The notes under the pieces: model-generated
Seen by the model: only the letters and a program-made list of their open reading frames with translations
Told to the model about the DNA's origin: nothing
The model's database searches: none
Translations under genes and position numbers: made by a program
Shown here: positions 18,957 through 27,127 of the stretch, one piece after another
Numbering within the stretch: position 1 is the first letter of the stretch
Layout of the letters: the number at the start of each line of letters is the position of its first letter
Origin: Paraliobacillus sp044383835
GTDB lineage: Bacteria; Bacillota; Bacilli; Bacillales; Amphibacillaceae
Assembly: GCF_044383835.1 (NCBI RefSeq)
Contig: NZ_JBISEP010000022.1
Coordinates: 1-52,102, forward strand
Length of the DNA: 52,102 bases
Direction: 5' to 3'

Positions 18957-19805
18957 TTAATTTATAAATTTTATTAAAGCCTCACTAATCTGATTTGCTT
19001 GCTTGTAACCTTCCATATATAAAGCGTGTAACTTTTCCTTGTTCCTTTCTACTCTACTTACTTTTATCGATTTTTCCGGCTGTATAATAAACACTTCGCC
19101 ATTTTTCTCCATCTGCTTTAAAGTATTTATTGTTTGATTATATGCCTCATGCCTCCCTTCTAACGTACTTACTAACCCCGGATATTTTTTATATGTATGT
19201 TTTACGATCCGATTAAATTTGAGCCTCTTTTTTTTATATCCTTGATTTCTCGTTAAAATAACTACATGTTTTTTATTCCCATCTTGAATCGATGCATTAA
19301 TTGGTATAGGATCACTCACTCCTCCATCCATTAGCTCTAAACCCTGATGTAACACACTTTTAGAGACAAATGGAAGTGAGCTTGATGCACGAACAATTTT
19401 AAATAACTCATCTTTACTATTAAATGAATCATAATATACTGGCTTTCCCGTATGTATATCAGTTGTAGCGATCACTAATTTACTGTGATTTTTTAAAAAT
19501 GCTTCGTAATCGTATGGAACCAATTGATTAGGAAGTGTATCAAAAATAAAATCCATACCGAACAACGACCGTTTTGTTAATAAACGCTTAAATGATAGGT
19601 ACTCTGGATGACTACTGTAATCTACAAAAACTTTATAATTGCGTCCTCTTTGATTTGCCACGTATGAAGTAGCTACACAAGCGCCGACCGACGCACCAAC
19701 CACGTAAGGAAACCTTATTTTTTTATCATGAAAATAATCTAAAATACCCGCTGTATAAACACCCCTCATTGCTCCTCCTTCTAATATCAATCCAACTTGT
19801 TGCAT
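18957..19805 (-). CDS. Patatin-like phospholipase family protein
   Basis: 282 residues with the complete patatin signature: glycine-rich oxyanion loop LEGGAMRGVY (8-17), nucleophile S39 in GASVG, and D160 in DGG of the Ser-Asp dyad. It resembles the YjjU-type subgroup. The likely activity is lipid acyl hydrolase; the substrate is unknown. There is no signal peptide, so it is cytosolic or peripheral. The ribosome site is weak (AGGGA). It stands alone on the minus strand. Confidence 0.9.
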   Translation of the reverse strand: MQQVGLILEGGAMRGVYTAGILDYFHDKKIRFPYVVGASVGACVATSYVANQRGRNYKVFVDYSSHPEYLSFKRLLTKRSLFGMDFIFDTLPNQLVPYDYEAFLKNHSKLVIATTDIHTGKPVYYDSFNSKDELFKIVRASSSLPFVSKSVLHQGLELMDGGVSDPIPINASIQDGNKKHVVILTRNQGYKKKRLKFNRIVKHTYKKYPGLVSTLEGRHEAYNQTINTLKQMEKNGEVFIIQPEKSIKVSRVERNKEKLHALYMEGYKQANQISEALIKFIN

Positions 19806-19925
19806 AATTTGTCCCTACTTTCTTTTAAAAGCACACTAAGCTTATTTTTACCACGTTCAGCATAAATTACTACACCATTTTAATTCATTTGAAATTTTGT
19901 TATATATTATTTAATTATGGTATGA

Positions 19926-20077
19926 TTAACTTACATGTGTTTTATTATCTATATTCTTTTCTAATTGAATATTTTTGATCCAAACTTCTTCTAGTTTTTT
20001 CATCGCAAGCTTATCATTGTGTAATCTTTGTTTGCTTTGACTAACTAATTGGCCAACATTTATTTTCTATTACACAT
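19926..20077 (-). pseudogene. Frameshifted remnant of an FbpB-like small basic protein
   Basis: On the minus strand an AAGGAG site is followed 8 bases later by ATG, then MCNRK and a stop. One base further in an A run, the frame reads on as INVGQLVSQSKQRLHNDKL and then a Lys/Glu-rich helix to a TAA at 19926. A one-base insertion in the A run would restore about 50 residues. The pattern LV..NK..L..D..A...IE..I..K recalls Fur-regulated FbpB-type small basic proteins. Family naming is tentative. The other bases of this 368-base gap show no gene. Confidence 0.45.
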
Positions 20078-20173
20078 TTTCAATCACTCCTTAAATTAAT
20101 CACTTTAATTATAACTTGTTATTTTTTAAAAAACATATAACATCATACGACATTTATCAAAGGAGCTATTACA

Positions 20174-21334
20174 ATGGAACATTTACTTAATTCAACTGTG
20201 AAACAAATCGAAATTTCTGGTATTCGAAAGTTTTTTAATATGGTCAGTGATAAAAAAAACATTCTTTCTTTAACGATCGGGCAACCAGACTTCGCCACAC
20301 CGGAACACATTAAGTATGCTGCGAAACAGGCAATTGATAATAATTATACTACCTATACGCACAATGCTGGACTTCTATCGCTTCGTCAAGCAATCGCACA
20401 TGCTGTTTCCACTGACTATCAGCTAAATTACGATCCAGCTAATGAAATCATCGTAACTGTTGGGGCTTCTCAAGCGATTGATATTGCTCTTCGAACGATT
20501 ATCGAACCAGGGGATGAAGTGTTATTACCAGGTCCTGTTTATCCTGGCTATGAACCTCTGATTAGACTTTCTGGTGCAAAGCCTGTATACATTGATACAA
20601 CCGATTCGGATTTTAAAATAACACCAGAAAAATTAAAACAACATATTACAAGTAAGACAAAATGTCTAATACTTCCTTATCCATCCAACCCAACAGGGGT
20701 AACATTAACTAAAAATGAATTAAAAGATATTGCTGATATAATAGAGGGGAAAAACATATTTATCATAGCAGATGAAATTTACAGTAAATTGACTTATGAT
20801 ACAACTCATTATTCTATAGCTGGCATCAACGAACAAATAAGACAACAAACGATTGTCATCAATGGATTATCTAAATCACACGCCATGACTGGTTGGCGCA
20901 TCGGTTATATATTAGCTCCTTCTTGGTTAACGAAACATATGCTTAAAGTGCACCAATATAATGTTTCTTGTGCTACATCAGTCAGTCAACACGCTGCTTT
21001 AGCTGCAATAAAAAACGGCGTTCAGGATCCAACAGCAATGAAACACTCCTATCAGAAAAGAAGAGATTATGTTTATACACGACTAATTGATATGGGACTG
21101 AATGTAGTCAAACCAGATGGTGCCTTTTATTTTTTCCTTAAGACAAATTCAAACCTTCCGTCCTTTGATATAGCATTAAATTTAGTTAATGAAGTTGGGC
21201 TTGCATTAGTACCAGGAAGTGCTTTTAGTCAGTACGGAGAGGGATATTTAAGATTATCTTACGCCTATCATTTAGAAACATTAGAAGAGGGCTTAAAGCG
21301 GTTAGAAACCTATTTACGACAGTACAACAAGTAG
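20174..21334 (+). CDS. patA: Aminotransferase PatA, N-acetyl-LL-diaminopimelate aminotransferase
   Basis: 386-residue class I PLP aminotransferase. The PLP lysine is K234 in GLSKSHAMTGWRIGY; the conserved YPSNPTG (169-175) and ADEIYS (199-204) are present. B. subtilis PatA makes N-acetyl-LL-diaminopimelate from the DapH product, completing the DapH-PatA-YkuR route found in this window. The cheV gene that usually sits between patA and ykyB is absent here. The AAAGGAG site is well placed. Confidence 0.92.
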   Translation: MEHLLNSTVKQIEISGIRKFFNMVSDKKNILSLTIGQPDFATPEHIKYAAKQAIDNNYTTYTHNAGLLSLRQAIAHAVSTDYQLNYDPANEIIVTVGASQAIDIALRTIIEPGDEVLLPGPVYPGYEPLIRLSGAKPVYIDTTDSDFKITPEKLKQHITSKTKCLILPYPSNPTGVTLTKNELKDIADIIEGKNIFIIADEIYSKLTYDTTHYSIAGINEQIRQQTIVINGLSKSHAMTGWRIGYILAPSWLTKHMLKVHQYNVSCATSVSQHAALAAIKNGVQDPTAMKHSYQKRRDYVYTRLIDMGLNVVKPDGAFYFFLKTNSNLPSFDIALNLVNEVGLALVPGSAFSQYGEGYLRLSYAYHLETLEEGLKRLETYLRQYNK

Positions 21335-21354
21335 TAGATACTTGTTTACTACTT
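21329..21354. terminator. Hairpin over the convergent stops of patA and the Spo0E-like gene
   Basis: AAGTAGTA (21329-21336) and TACTACTT (21347-21354) form an 8-bp stem covering both stop codons. There is no clear T run, so terminator function is uncertain. Confidence 0.35.
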
Positions 21355-21516
21355 GACTCCTTTCTTTATTTCATACTGGTTTAATAAAAAATCTAGTTCT
21401 TGACTTAAAATGATAGACTCTTTGCTAGTAAATCCTTTAATTAATGCAATCTCGACCATTTGTTCTCTGATTAACTCTATTTGACTTAACAAATAGTTCG
21501 TATCATCTATATTCAA
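21349..21516 (-). CDS. Spo0E-like aspartyl-phosphate phosphatase, 55 residues
   Basis: A short TTG-start gene, 8 bases after GGAGG. It encodes two helices with the family signature: IELIREQM, then GFTSKESIILSQELDFLLNQY with S38-Q-E-L-D42. Spo0E-type proteins dephosphorylate Spo0A-P and delay sporulation; Asp42 lies where the conserved Asp of the SQELD motif is expected. Length fits the short members of the family (about 50-60). It converges on patA with overlapping 3' regions. Confidence 0.85.
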   Translation of the reverse strand: MNIDDTNYLLSQIELIREQMVEIALIKGFTSKESIILSQELDFLLNQYEIKKGVK

Positions 21517-21734
21517 ATCGAGATACCTCCTAGGAAATAGTAATTTAAGTTATATCAATAATGGATTGAGATGCGACAGGTAAATCAAACGATACTATTT
21601 TATCTAACAGGTCAAATTTACATGGTATCCCAGAACAACAACAGTAATTAATTATTATTATTATCATACCCTTTATTCAAGAAATAAAAACCATATATCT
21701 TGTTTATTATTCCTTTAGGAGTTGGAAAATCAAA

Positions 21735-22484
21735 ATGAAAAATATAATGTATTCTTTTATATTTATAAGTTTAATACTACTTATCACTGGATGTTCCTCT
21801 GAGGATAAACCAATCATTGTTAAAGAAGAAATGACTACTCCAGCACAAGAAAGTGCCACATTAGTTGAAGAGACTGATGAAAAAGATCCAGAAGAGTCAC
21901 AAATGATGATCGAATTCATGTTAGAAGAAGAACAACTGACAATCAACTTAAATAAAGTTCCTATTTTGAAAAATTACTTATCACAAATCGATAATCGTAA
22001 GCAAGCAATTAACGAAATGGAGATTAATAAACTTGATATACAATCACCTGAGTCAATATATTTGCTTGGTTTTGCTAAATCTAATCAACTATATTCTTAT
22101 CTCCTGTTAGATCCTACAGGAGAAGGACACTCTTTTTTATTAACAGATCGTGCAAATTTTATCCAAGTTGCTCAATCGCTAGATAACGATAAGCTAGTTT
22201 TTAACTTTGAGCGTAGCGTGAAAGATAAACCATGGAAAAAAAATAAACTTATGATATTAGATTTAAAAAATTGGGGAAATAAAAATCTGACTAACAAAGA
22301 AGAAAATATTAACATAACTCTAGATCAATTTGATTGGCCTGTTTTAGCTGTTGATTGGGTAGATGATACAACCATACTGGCAACGATTCCTTCAATCGAG
22401 CAACCATCAGAAGAGGAATTACTTCATTGGACAAATTCTGAACAACAAACGAAGCAAGTTGAGCTTTCAATTATAAATAACTAA
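21735..22484 (+). CDS. Lipoprotein of unknown function
   Basis: 249 residues with a lipoprotein signal peptide ending LITGC (lipidated Cys about 20), then a Glu/Thr-rich linker (about 25-60) and a C-terminal domain of alternating strands (YLLGFAKSNQLYSYLLLDP, KNKLMILDLKNW, LAVDWVDDTTILATIPS) resembling beta-propeller-type repeats. I do not recognise the family. AGGAG precedes the ATG. It is monocistronic, with a strong hairpin about 110 bases after the stop. Confidence 0.82.
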   Translation: MKNIMYSFIFISLILLITGCSSEDKPIIVKEEMTTPAQESATLVEETDEKDPEESQMMIEFMLEEEQLTINLNKVPILKNYLSQIDNRKQAINEMEINKLDIQSPESIYLLGFAKSNQLYSYLLLDPTGEGHSFLLTDRANFIQVAQSLDNDKLVFNFERSVKDKPWKKNKLMILDLKNWGNKNLTNKEENINITLDQFDWPVLAVDWVDDTTILATIPSIEQPSEEELLHWTNSEQQTKQVELSIINN

Positions 22485-22593
22485 AAGAAGCGGACAACAG
22501 ATTATTTCTAAACTGAAAAGGCATACGAAGAACATAGCTTCTTATTTTGGAAGAGTATCATATATTTACACAGCTAAATGAAAAAGATAGATT

Positions 22594-22621
22594 AAAATGC
22601 TCCCCTTAAGGGGAGCATTTT
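22594..22621. terminator. Strong symmetrical hairpin after the lipoprotein gene
   Basis: A 12-bp perfect inverted repeat (22594-22605 and 22610-22621) around TTAA. The flanking T/A runs are only 4 bases, so it is a likely but not classic terminator. Confidence 0.65.
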
Positions 22622-22759
22622 AAGTTGTACAACCACATTTCTATAATGATGGTAAATATCAAAACAACTAAACGGCCTTAGTCCTATCGAATTTAGAGCT
22701 AAAGCCATGTAAATTAATTTTGTTATCTTTGTTGGCTATTTGACTATGAGCACTTCATA

Positions 22760-23209
22760 TCATTGTATATTTACATTTTTTTCTATTTTAATATTAATAA
22801 CTTCTTCATCGGCAATAAACTGGCAATGAATATATAAAGTATTTGATCCATTTTCTAAAGGTTTAAATACTTTTCTTGTCGGAGTTGTTCGATAAATATC
22901 TCCAGGTTGAATTGTTTTGCTAATGGGGCTTCCTGTAAAGTTACTTTTCCTTGCTCCAAAAGAAAGATAAGTTAATGGTGTTCGGTGTGTAATTGTAATC
23001 GGTTTTTCCCCTACATATTCTAATGAATGTAAAACCCTAAAACCTTCCGTATTATTTTCCATTCTCATATGTAAAATAAAATTACCTTCCTGTTTATGAA
23101 TAACAACTGGTTCAGCTAGTGTCTTTGTTGAACTAGTCCTAAACCATACAATCGTTCCTAGCCCTAATAAAATAACGATGACAGACATGATTGCGAATCG
23201 CTTTATCAC
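22760..23209 (-). CDS. Membrane-anchored exported protein, unknown
   Basis: About 149 residues: one N-terminal membrane segment (about 5-24) and an extracytoplasmic region rich in beta strands (VVIHKQEGNFILHMRMEN, KPITITHRTPLTYLSFG, GSNTLYIHCQFIADEE), perhaps an immunoglobulin-like fold. I do not recognise the family. The open frame begins at TTG 23212; GTG 23209 is better spaced from the G-rich ribosome site. It is divergent from the spoVA operon. Confidence 0.75.
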   Translation of the reverse strand: MIKRFAIMSVIVILLGLGTIVWFRTSSTKTLAEPVVIHKQEGNFILHMRMENNTEGFRVLHSLEYVGEKPITITHRTPLTYLSFGARKSNFTGSPISKTIQPGDIYRTTPTRKVFKPLENGSNTLYIHCQFIADEEVINIKIEKNVNIQ

Positions 23210-23345
23210 CAAACACCCCCCCTTTTTTCAAATTACTTCTATCTAACATATATGACGTATTACCATTAAAAAAAGTTTCACAATAATGTAAATAAATAAT
23301 AATTTGTCCAATTAAGTCAATTCTGTTCGATTTGTGATATTCCTT

Positions 23346-23374
23346 GCATAATTACAATAGATTGAACCAAACTA
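23346..23374 (+). promoter_or_regulatory. Candidate sigma-G promoter for the spoVA operon
   Basis: GCATAA (23346-23351), a 16-base spacer and CAAACTA (23368-23374) fit the forespore sigma-G consensus gYATRA / cATAHTA with one -10 mismatch. This suits expression of SpoVA proteins in the forespore. Judged by eye. Confidence 0.5.
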
Positions 23375-23431
23375 ATCACAACCTTTCTTCTTTTGTTGAA
23401 TGAAAAGGAATTTCTACGTATAGGTGATGAC

Positions 23432-23857
23432 ATGAAAAAAAAACGCTATATCTTACTTCCTATCTTACTTTTGTTCTTTAGTTTTGTTGCTTGCAATCAA
23501 CAAAAACCTTTGACGAATAACACAGAAAACATTGAACAAATGCAATATAAACAAAATCATCAATCTGATATAACAACTTATATACGTGAACAGTTTAGTT
23601 CGATCTCAGATGTTACAGCAGTTGTATATAACCAAGAATTAATTGTTGCGATAAAAGCTACTACTTTTCAACAAATAAATGAACAATCGATTGAGAAAAA
23701 GGTAAAGAAAAAATTAAAAAAACAATTTCAGTTTAAGAAAATTACCGTCTCTTCAGATCAAAAAATTTTTATTGAAATTAATAAAATACATCAATCCTCT
23801 GATAACTTAAAAGAGAAATTTAATCACATTAAAAAATTGTTAAAAGATAACGCTTAG
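23432..23857 (+). CDS. YhcN/YlaJ-family sporulation lipoprotein
   Basis: About 141 residues from the ATG at 23432, which follows AGGTG; the longer frame from 23393 has no ribosome site. The signal peptide ends FVAC. The folded part (ITTYIREQFSSISDVTAVVYNQELIVAIKA, then a Lys-rich helix and ITVSSDQKIFIEI) has the pattern of spore-membrane YhcN/YlaJ lipoproteins. It is the first gene of the spoVAC-D-Eb operon, as in spoVA-2mob-type operons. Lys content is very high. Confidence 0.82.
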   Translation: MKKKRYILLPILLLFFSFVACNQQKPLTNNTENIEQMQYKQNHQSDITTYIREQFSSISDVTAVVYNQELIVAIKATTFQQINEQSIEKKVKKKLKKQFQFKKITVSSDQKIFIEINKIHQSSDNLKEKFNHIKKLLKDNA

Positions 23858-23874
23858 AAAGAAGGATTACATAT

Positions 23875-24342
23875 ATGGACAAATCACCTTCCACTACAAA
23901 AAAAACATATCAAAAATTAGCTCAACAAAAAGAACGTAAACGCCCTATTTTAAAGAATTGTATTAACGCTTTTTTCTTTGGTGGTTTAATATGCACAATC
24001 GGCCAAGGCATTTCTACTTTTTACATGTATTTTTTTGATTTCACTGAGCAAACAGTTGGTAACCCTACTACCGCAACGCTAATTTTCATCACGATGTTAT
24101 TAACAGGTTTTGGTGTCTATGACCACATAGCACAATATGCTGGAGCAGGTACTGCCGTTCCTGTTACAGGGTTTGGTAATGCAGTTATTTCTGCCGCTAT
24201 TGAACATCGATCAGAGGGATTTGTTCAAGGTGTTGGCGGGAATATGTTTAAATTAGCTGGGTCTGTAATCTTATTTGGTGTGTTTTCTGCATTCGTTGTG
24301 GCATTAATAAAAACACTTTTATTAGAATGGGGTATTATGTAA
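23875..24342 (+). CDS. spoVAC: Stage V sporulation protein AC
   Basis: 155-residue inner-membrane protein of the SpoVA channel, which moves Ca-dipicolinate into the forespore and out at germination. After a basic cytosolic N-terminus (about 1-27) come several membrane segments, with the conserved GAGTAVPVTGFGNAV (about 106-120) and EGFVQGVGGNMFKLAGSVI. B. subtilis SpoVAC is a mechanosensitive channel. It overlaps spoVAD by one base (TAATG). Confidence 0.94.
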   Translation: MDKSPSTTKKTYQKLAQQKERKRPILKNCINAFFFGGLICTIGQGISTFYMYFFDFTEQTVGNPTTATLIFITMLLTGFGVYDHIAQYAGAGTAVPVTGFGNAVISAAIEHRSEGFVQGVGGNMFKLAGSVILFGVFSAFVVALIKTLLLEWGIM

Positions 24343-25352
24343 TGTTACTTGGTAAACAAACATGGAAATTTGAAAATAACCCAACGATTATATCAACCGG
24401 GACTGTAGGTGGTCCATTTGAAGCAAAAAGTAAATTATCAACAACATTTGATCAATTGTACAATGATTTTTGGCTAGAACAAGACTCTTTTGAACAAGCA
24501 CATCAACTTCTTTTTGAATCAGCATGTAATCACGCTCTTAAAAAAAGTAATATAACAAAAGAAGCAGTTCAATACTTAATTGCTGGTGATTTAATCAATC
24601 AAATTACTCCCACAAGTTTTACTGCAAGATCATTTCAAATCCCATATATCGGTACATTTAGTGCCTGTGCAACATCCATGGAATCACTTGCACTTGCAGC
24701 AAACTTAATTAATTCAAAAAGCGCAAATTACATTATAACTGGTTCAAGTAGTCATAATGCAGCAGTTGAAAAGCAATTTAGATATCCTACAGAATATGGT
24801 GGACAAAAGCCGCCTACAGCACAATGGACGGTAACCGGAGCTGGCGTATGTTTACTAGCAAATAAGGGAAACGGGCCAAAAGTAACAAGTGCAACAATCG
24901 GGAAAGTCGTTGATATGGGAATGACAGACCCCTTTAACATGGGAGAAGCAATGGCTCCAGCTGCAATTGATACAATAGCTACTCACCTAATGGATCGAGG
25001 AGTTGATGCTTCGTATTATGATTGTATCATCACTGGTGATTTAGCCGAAATCGGTAGATCAATTGCGCTAGAGTTAGCCAAACAAAAAAACTTACTTTTA
25101 AATGCTGATTCTTTTTTAGATTGCGGATTAATGATATATAAAAAAGATCAAGAAGTTTTTGCAGGTGCAAGCGGATCAGGTTGCTCTGCTGTGGTTACTT
25201 ATGGACATTTGATCAATCAGTTAAATGAAAAAAAGTTAAATAAAATTTTAGTTGTAGCAACAGGCGCTCTATTATCTCCTTTAACCGTACAACAAAAACA
25301 ATCTATTCCTTGTATTGCACATGCTGTTTCAATAGAGAATGGAGGTAGTTAA
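24342..25352 (+). CDS. spoVAD: Stage V sporulation protein AD
   Basis: 336-residue thiolase-fold protein that binds dipicolinic acid on the spore inner membrane. Conserved elements: STGTVGGPFE, TFSACATSMESLALA with C109, TGSSSHNAAVEKQFRYPTEYGGQKPPTAQWTVTG region, FNMGEAMAPAA and SGSGCSA. An in-frame ATG at 24327 lies inside spoVAC without a ribosome site; the ATG at 24342 overlapping the spoVAC stop gives the usual length and is chosen. Confidence 0.95.
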   Translation: MLLGKQTWKFENNPTIISTGTVGGPFEAKSKLSTTFDQLYNDFWLEQDSFEQAHQLLFESACNHALKKSNITKEAVQYLIAGDLINQITPTSFTARSFQIPYIGTFSACATSMESLALAANLINSKSANYIITGSSSHNAAVEKQFRYPTEYGGQKPPTAQWTVTGAGVCLLANKGNGPKVTSATIGKVVDMGMTDPFNMGEAMAPAAIDTIATHLMDRGVDASYYDCIITGDLAEIGRSIALELAKQKNLLLNADSFLDCGLMIYKKDQEVFAGASGSGCSAVVTYGHLINQLNEKKLNKILVVATGALLSPLTVQQKQSIPCIAHAVSIENGGS

Positions 25353-25354
25353 AA

Positions 25355-25705
25355 ATGGTGTTTTTATGGTCCTTTTTAGTTGGTGGAGTGATTTGTGTTA
25401 TTGGCCAACTCATGTTTGATATCTTTAAATTAACACCTGGTCATACATTAAGTATACTAGTCGTAGCAGGTGCAATCTTAAATGGATTTGGCTTATATGA
25501 ACCTTTAATCGATTTTGCTGGGGCTGGCGCCACTGTTCCTATAACTAGTTTTGGTAACTCTTTAGTTCATGGAGCTTTACAAGAAGCGGAAAAGCATGGA
25601 TTAATAGGTGTGGTAACCGGCATGTTTGAAGTAACTAGCTCTGGAATTACAGCCGCAATTATTTTTGGAATGATCGGAGCAATATTCTTTAAACCAAAAG
25701 GATGA
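25355..25705 (+). CDS. spoVAEb: Stage V sporulation protein AE, C-terminal type (SpoVAEb)
   Basis: 116-residue integral membrane protein with four hydrophobic segments and the conserved GAGATVPITSFGNSLVHGA (about 67-85), paralogous to the same loop in SpoVAC. GGAGG lies in the last codons of spoVAD, 2 bases away, so translation is coupled. It is the last gene: no spoVAA, spoVAB, spoVAF, DUF1657 or YetF gene follows. Confidence 0.94.
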   Translation: MVFLWSFLVGGVICVIGQLMFDIFKLTPGHTLSILVVAGAILNGFGLYEPLIDFAGAGATVPITSFGNSLVHGALQEAEKHGLIGVVTGMFEVTSSGITAAIIFGMIGAIFFKPKG

Positions 25706-25737
25706 CTAGAAGTTCTAATTACTTCTAGTCATCCTTT
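25697..25737. terminator. 17-bp hairpin shared by the 3' ends of spoVAEb and the dehydrogenase
   Basis: A perfect 17-bp inverted repeat (25697-25713 and 25721-25737) with a 7-base loop contains both stop codons (25703-25705 and 25725-25727). T runs are short. It probably ends both convergent transcripts. Confidence 0.7.
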
Positions 25738-26717
25738 GCAACTTGTATTGCTACCTTACCAAATTGTTGTGCTTTTTGTAGATATTGAAAGGCATATGCT
25801 GTATCATCTAATGCGAAAACACTGTCTACTACAGGATGAATCTGATACTTCTCAATAAATTGTAATAAATTACGCAATTCTTCTCTACTCCCCATTGTTG
25901 AACCTAATAATTGGTATTGCCCATAGAAAAATTGTCGAATATCGATGGATACTTCATCTTCCGTTGTAGCACCGAACGTAACCATTTTTCCACCACGCCT
26001 AAGTACGGATAAAGATCGATTAAATGTTGCCCTTCCTATACTTTCAATCACTAAATCAATGGTTTCATCTTTCAGTTCTTCGTTCCAATCTGCTTCTGTA
26101 TCAATAGCTAAATCTGCTCCTAATGAGATAGCATGTGCTCTTTTTTCGGCAGATCGAGAAGTAACGATAACTCTTGCTCCAATTGCTTTTGCAAATTGAA
26201 TAATGTACGTAATAACACCACTTCCTGCACCTGGTAAAAATACAGTAGTATTAGCCGAAACCTTTCCTTTAGTAAATAATGCCCGGTATCCGGTTAATGC
26301 AGATAATGCTAAAACACCAGCCTCTTTCCACGTTAAATAACTTGGTTTTTTCTCAACATAGTTTTGATCAACAATATATTTTTCAGCAAATGTTCCATCG
26401 TTTGGCATACCAACAACTTCAAATGACTCTGGTGGTGCATCTGATTGATTCAACCATCCTAAACCAGGATTAATAATTACTTCATCTCCTACAGAAAAGC
26501 CTGTTACATCTCTCCCTACCATCTCAATCACTCCAGCCCCATCCGAACCTAATACTAATGGTGTGGAAACATTTCCCCTTCGTTTTGGAATATGTAAGTC
26601 ACGATGATTTAACCCAGCTACTTTAATTGCTACCTTTACCTCGTTATCTTTAATAGCAGATTCTGATATTTCCTTGAGTAGGATTCTTTCTTTTTCATGG
26701 ACAAATGCTTTTATCAT
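25725..26717 (-). CDS. Zinc-independent medium-chain dehydrogenase/quinone reductase (YogA-like)
   Basis: About 330 residues. The N-terminal GroES-like fold has GLNHRDLHIPKRRG and GSDGAGVIEMVG; the NAD(P) fold has GAGSGVITYIIQFAKAIGARVIVTSRS and GADLAIDT. The structural zinc Cys cluster of alcohol dehydrogenases is absent, as in the YogA/quinone-oxidoreductase group. The substrate is unknown. The frame begins at 26750, but the ATG at 26717 has GGAG 7 bases upstream and gives MIKAFVHEK, the normal family start. Confidence 0.88.
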   Translation of the reverse strand: MIKAFVHEKERILLKEISESAIKDNEVKVAIKVAGLNHRDLHIPKRRGNVSTPLVLGSDGAGVIEMVGRDVTGFSVGDEVIINPGLGWLNQSDAPPESFEVVGMPNDGTFAEKYIVDQNYVEKKPSYLTWKEAGVLALSALTGYRALFTKGKVSANTTVFLPGAGSGVITYIIQFAKAIGARVIVTSRSAEKRAHAISLGADLAIDTEADWNEELKDETIDLVIESIGRATFNRSLSVLRRGGKMVTFGATTEDEVSIDIRQFFYGQYQLLGSTMGSREELRNLLQFIEKYQIHPVVDSVFALDDTAYAFQYLQKAQQFGKVAIQVAKDD

Positions 26718-26801
26718 ATAAACACTCCAAATCACTATTTTTGATTTCATGATTTCTTTTTGTCATACTTATATCATCAATACTAGAAGAGGATGAGATA
26801 C

Positions 26802-27095
26802 TTGTCAAAGTTAGCTACACAAACTTATATAGTTGTCGAAAGAAAAATTGAGAAAAATCAACAATGTATCATGCAAGATGAGTATACACTTACCTTGCAT
26901 AACCATTGCATACAAAGTGCCAGTCAACAATTTTCTATTCATAACGTGTATGATATTACTTATCGAAAAGTAAATATAAATTACTTTCTTTACCTTCATA
27001 CAAATAAAGGAGTAACAACTTTCCAAACTATTGAAAATCCTGATGCTTTTGTAGAATCATTTAAGAAGTTAAAGCATTTCATAAATACGGATTAA
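26802..27095 (+). CDS. Hypothetical protein, about 97 residues
   Basis: The TTG at 26802 lies 9 bases after GAAGAGG; the ATG at 26793 overlaps that site. The protein has alternating strands then a C-terminal helix (YTLTLHNHCIQS, VYDITYRKVNINYFLYLHTNKGVTTFQT, DAFVESFKKLKHFI), a pattern compatible with a small PH-like fold. I do not recognise the family, so the fold idea is only a pattern guess. Confidence 0.65.
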   Translation: MSKLATQTYIVVERKIEKNQQCIMQDEYTLTLHNHCIQSASQQFSIHNVYDITYRKVNINYFLYLHTNKGVTTFQTIENPDAFVESFKKLKHFINTD

Positions 27096-27127
27096 CAACC
27101 TAAGCTAACCTCTTCATTTTATGGTGG

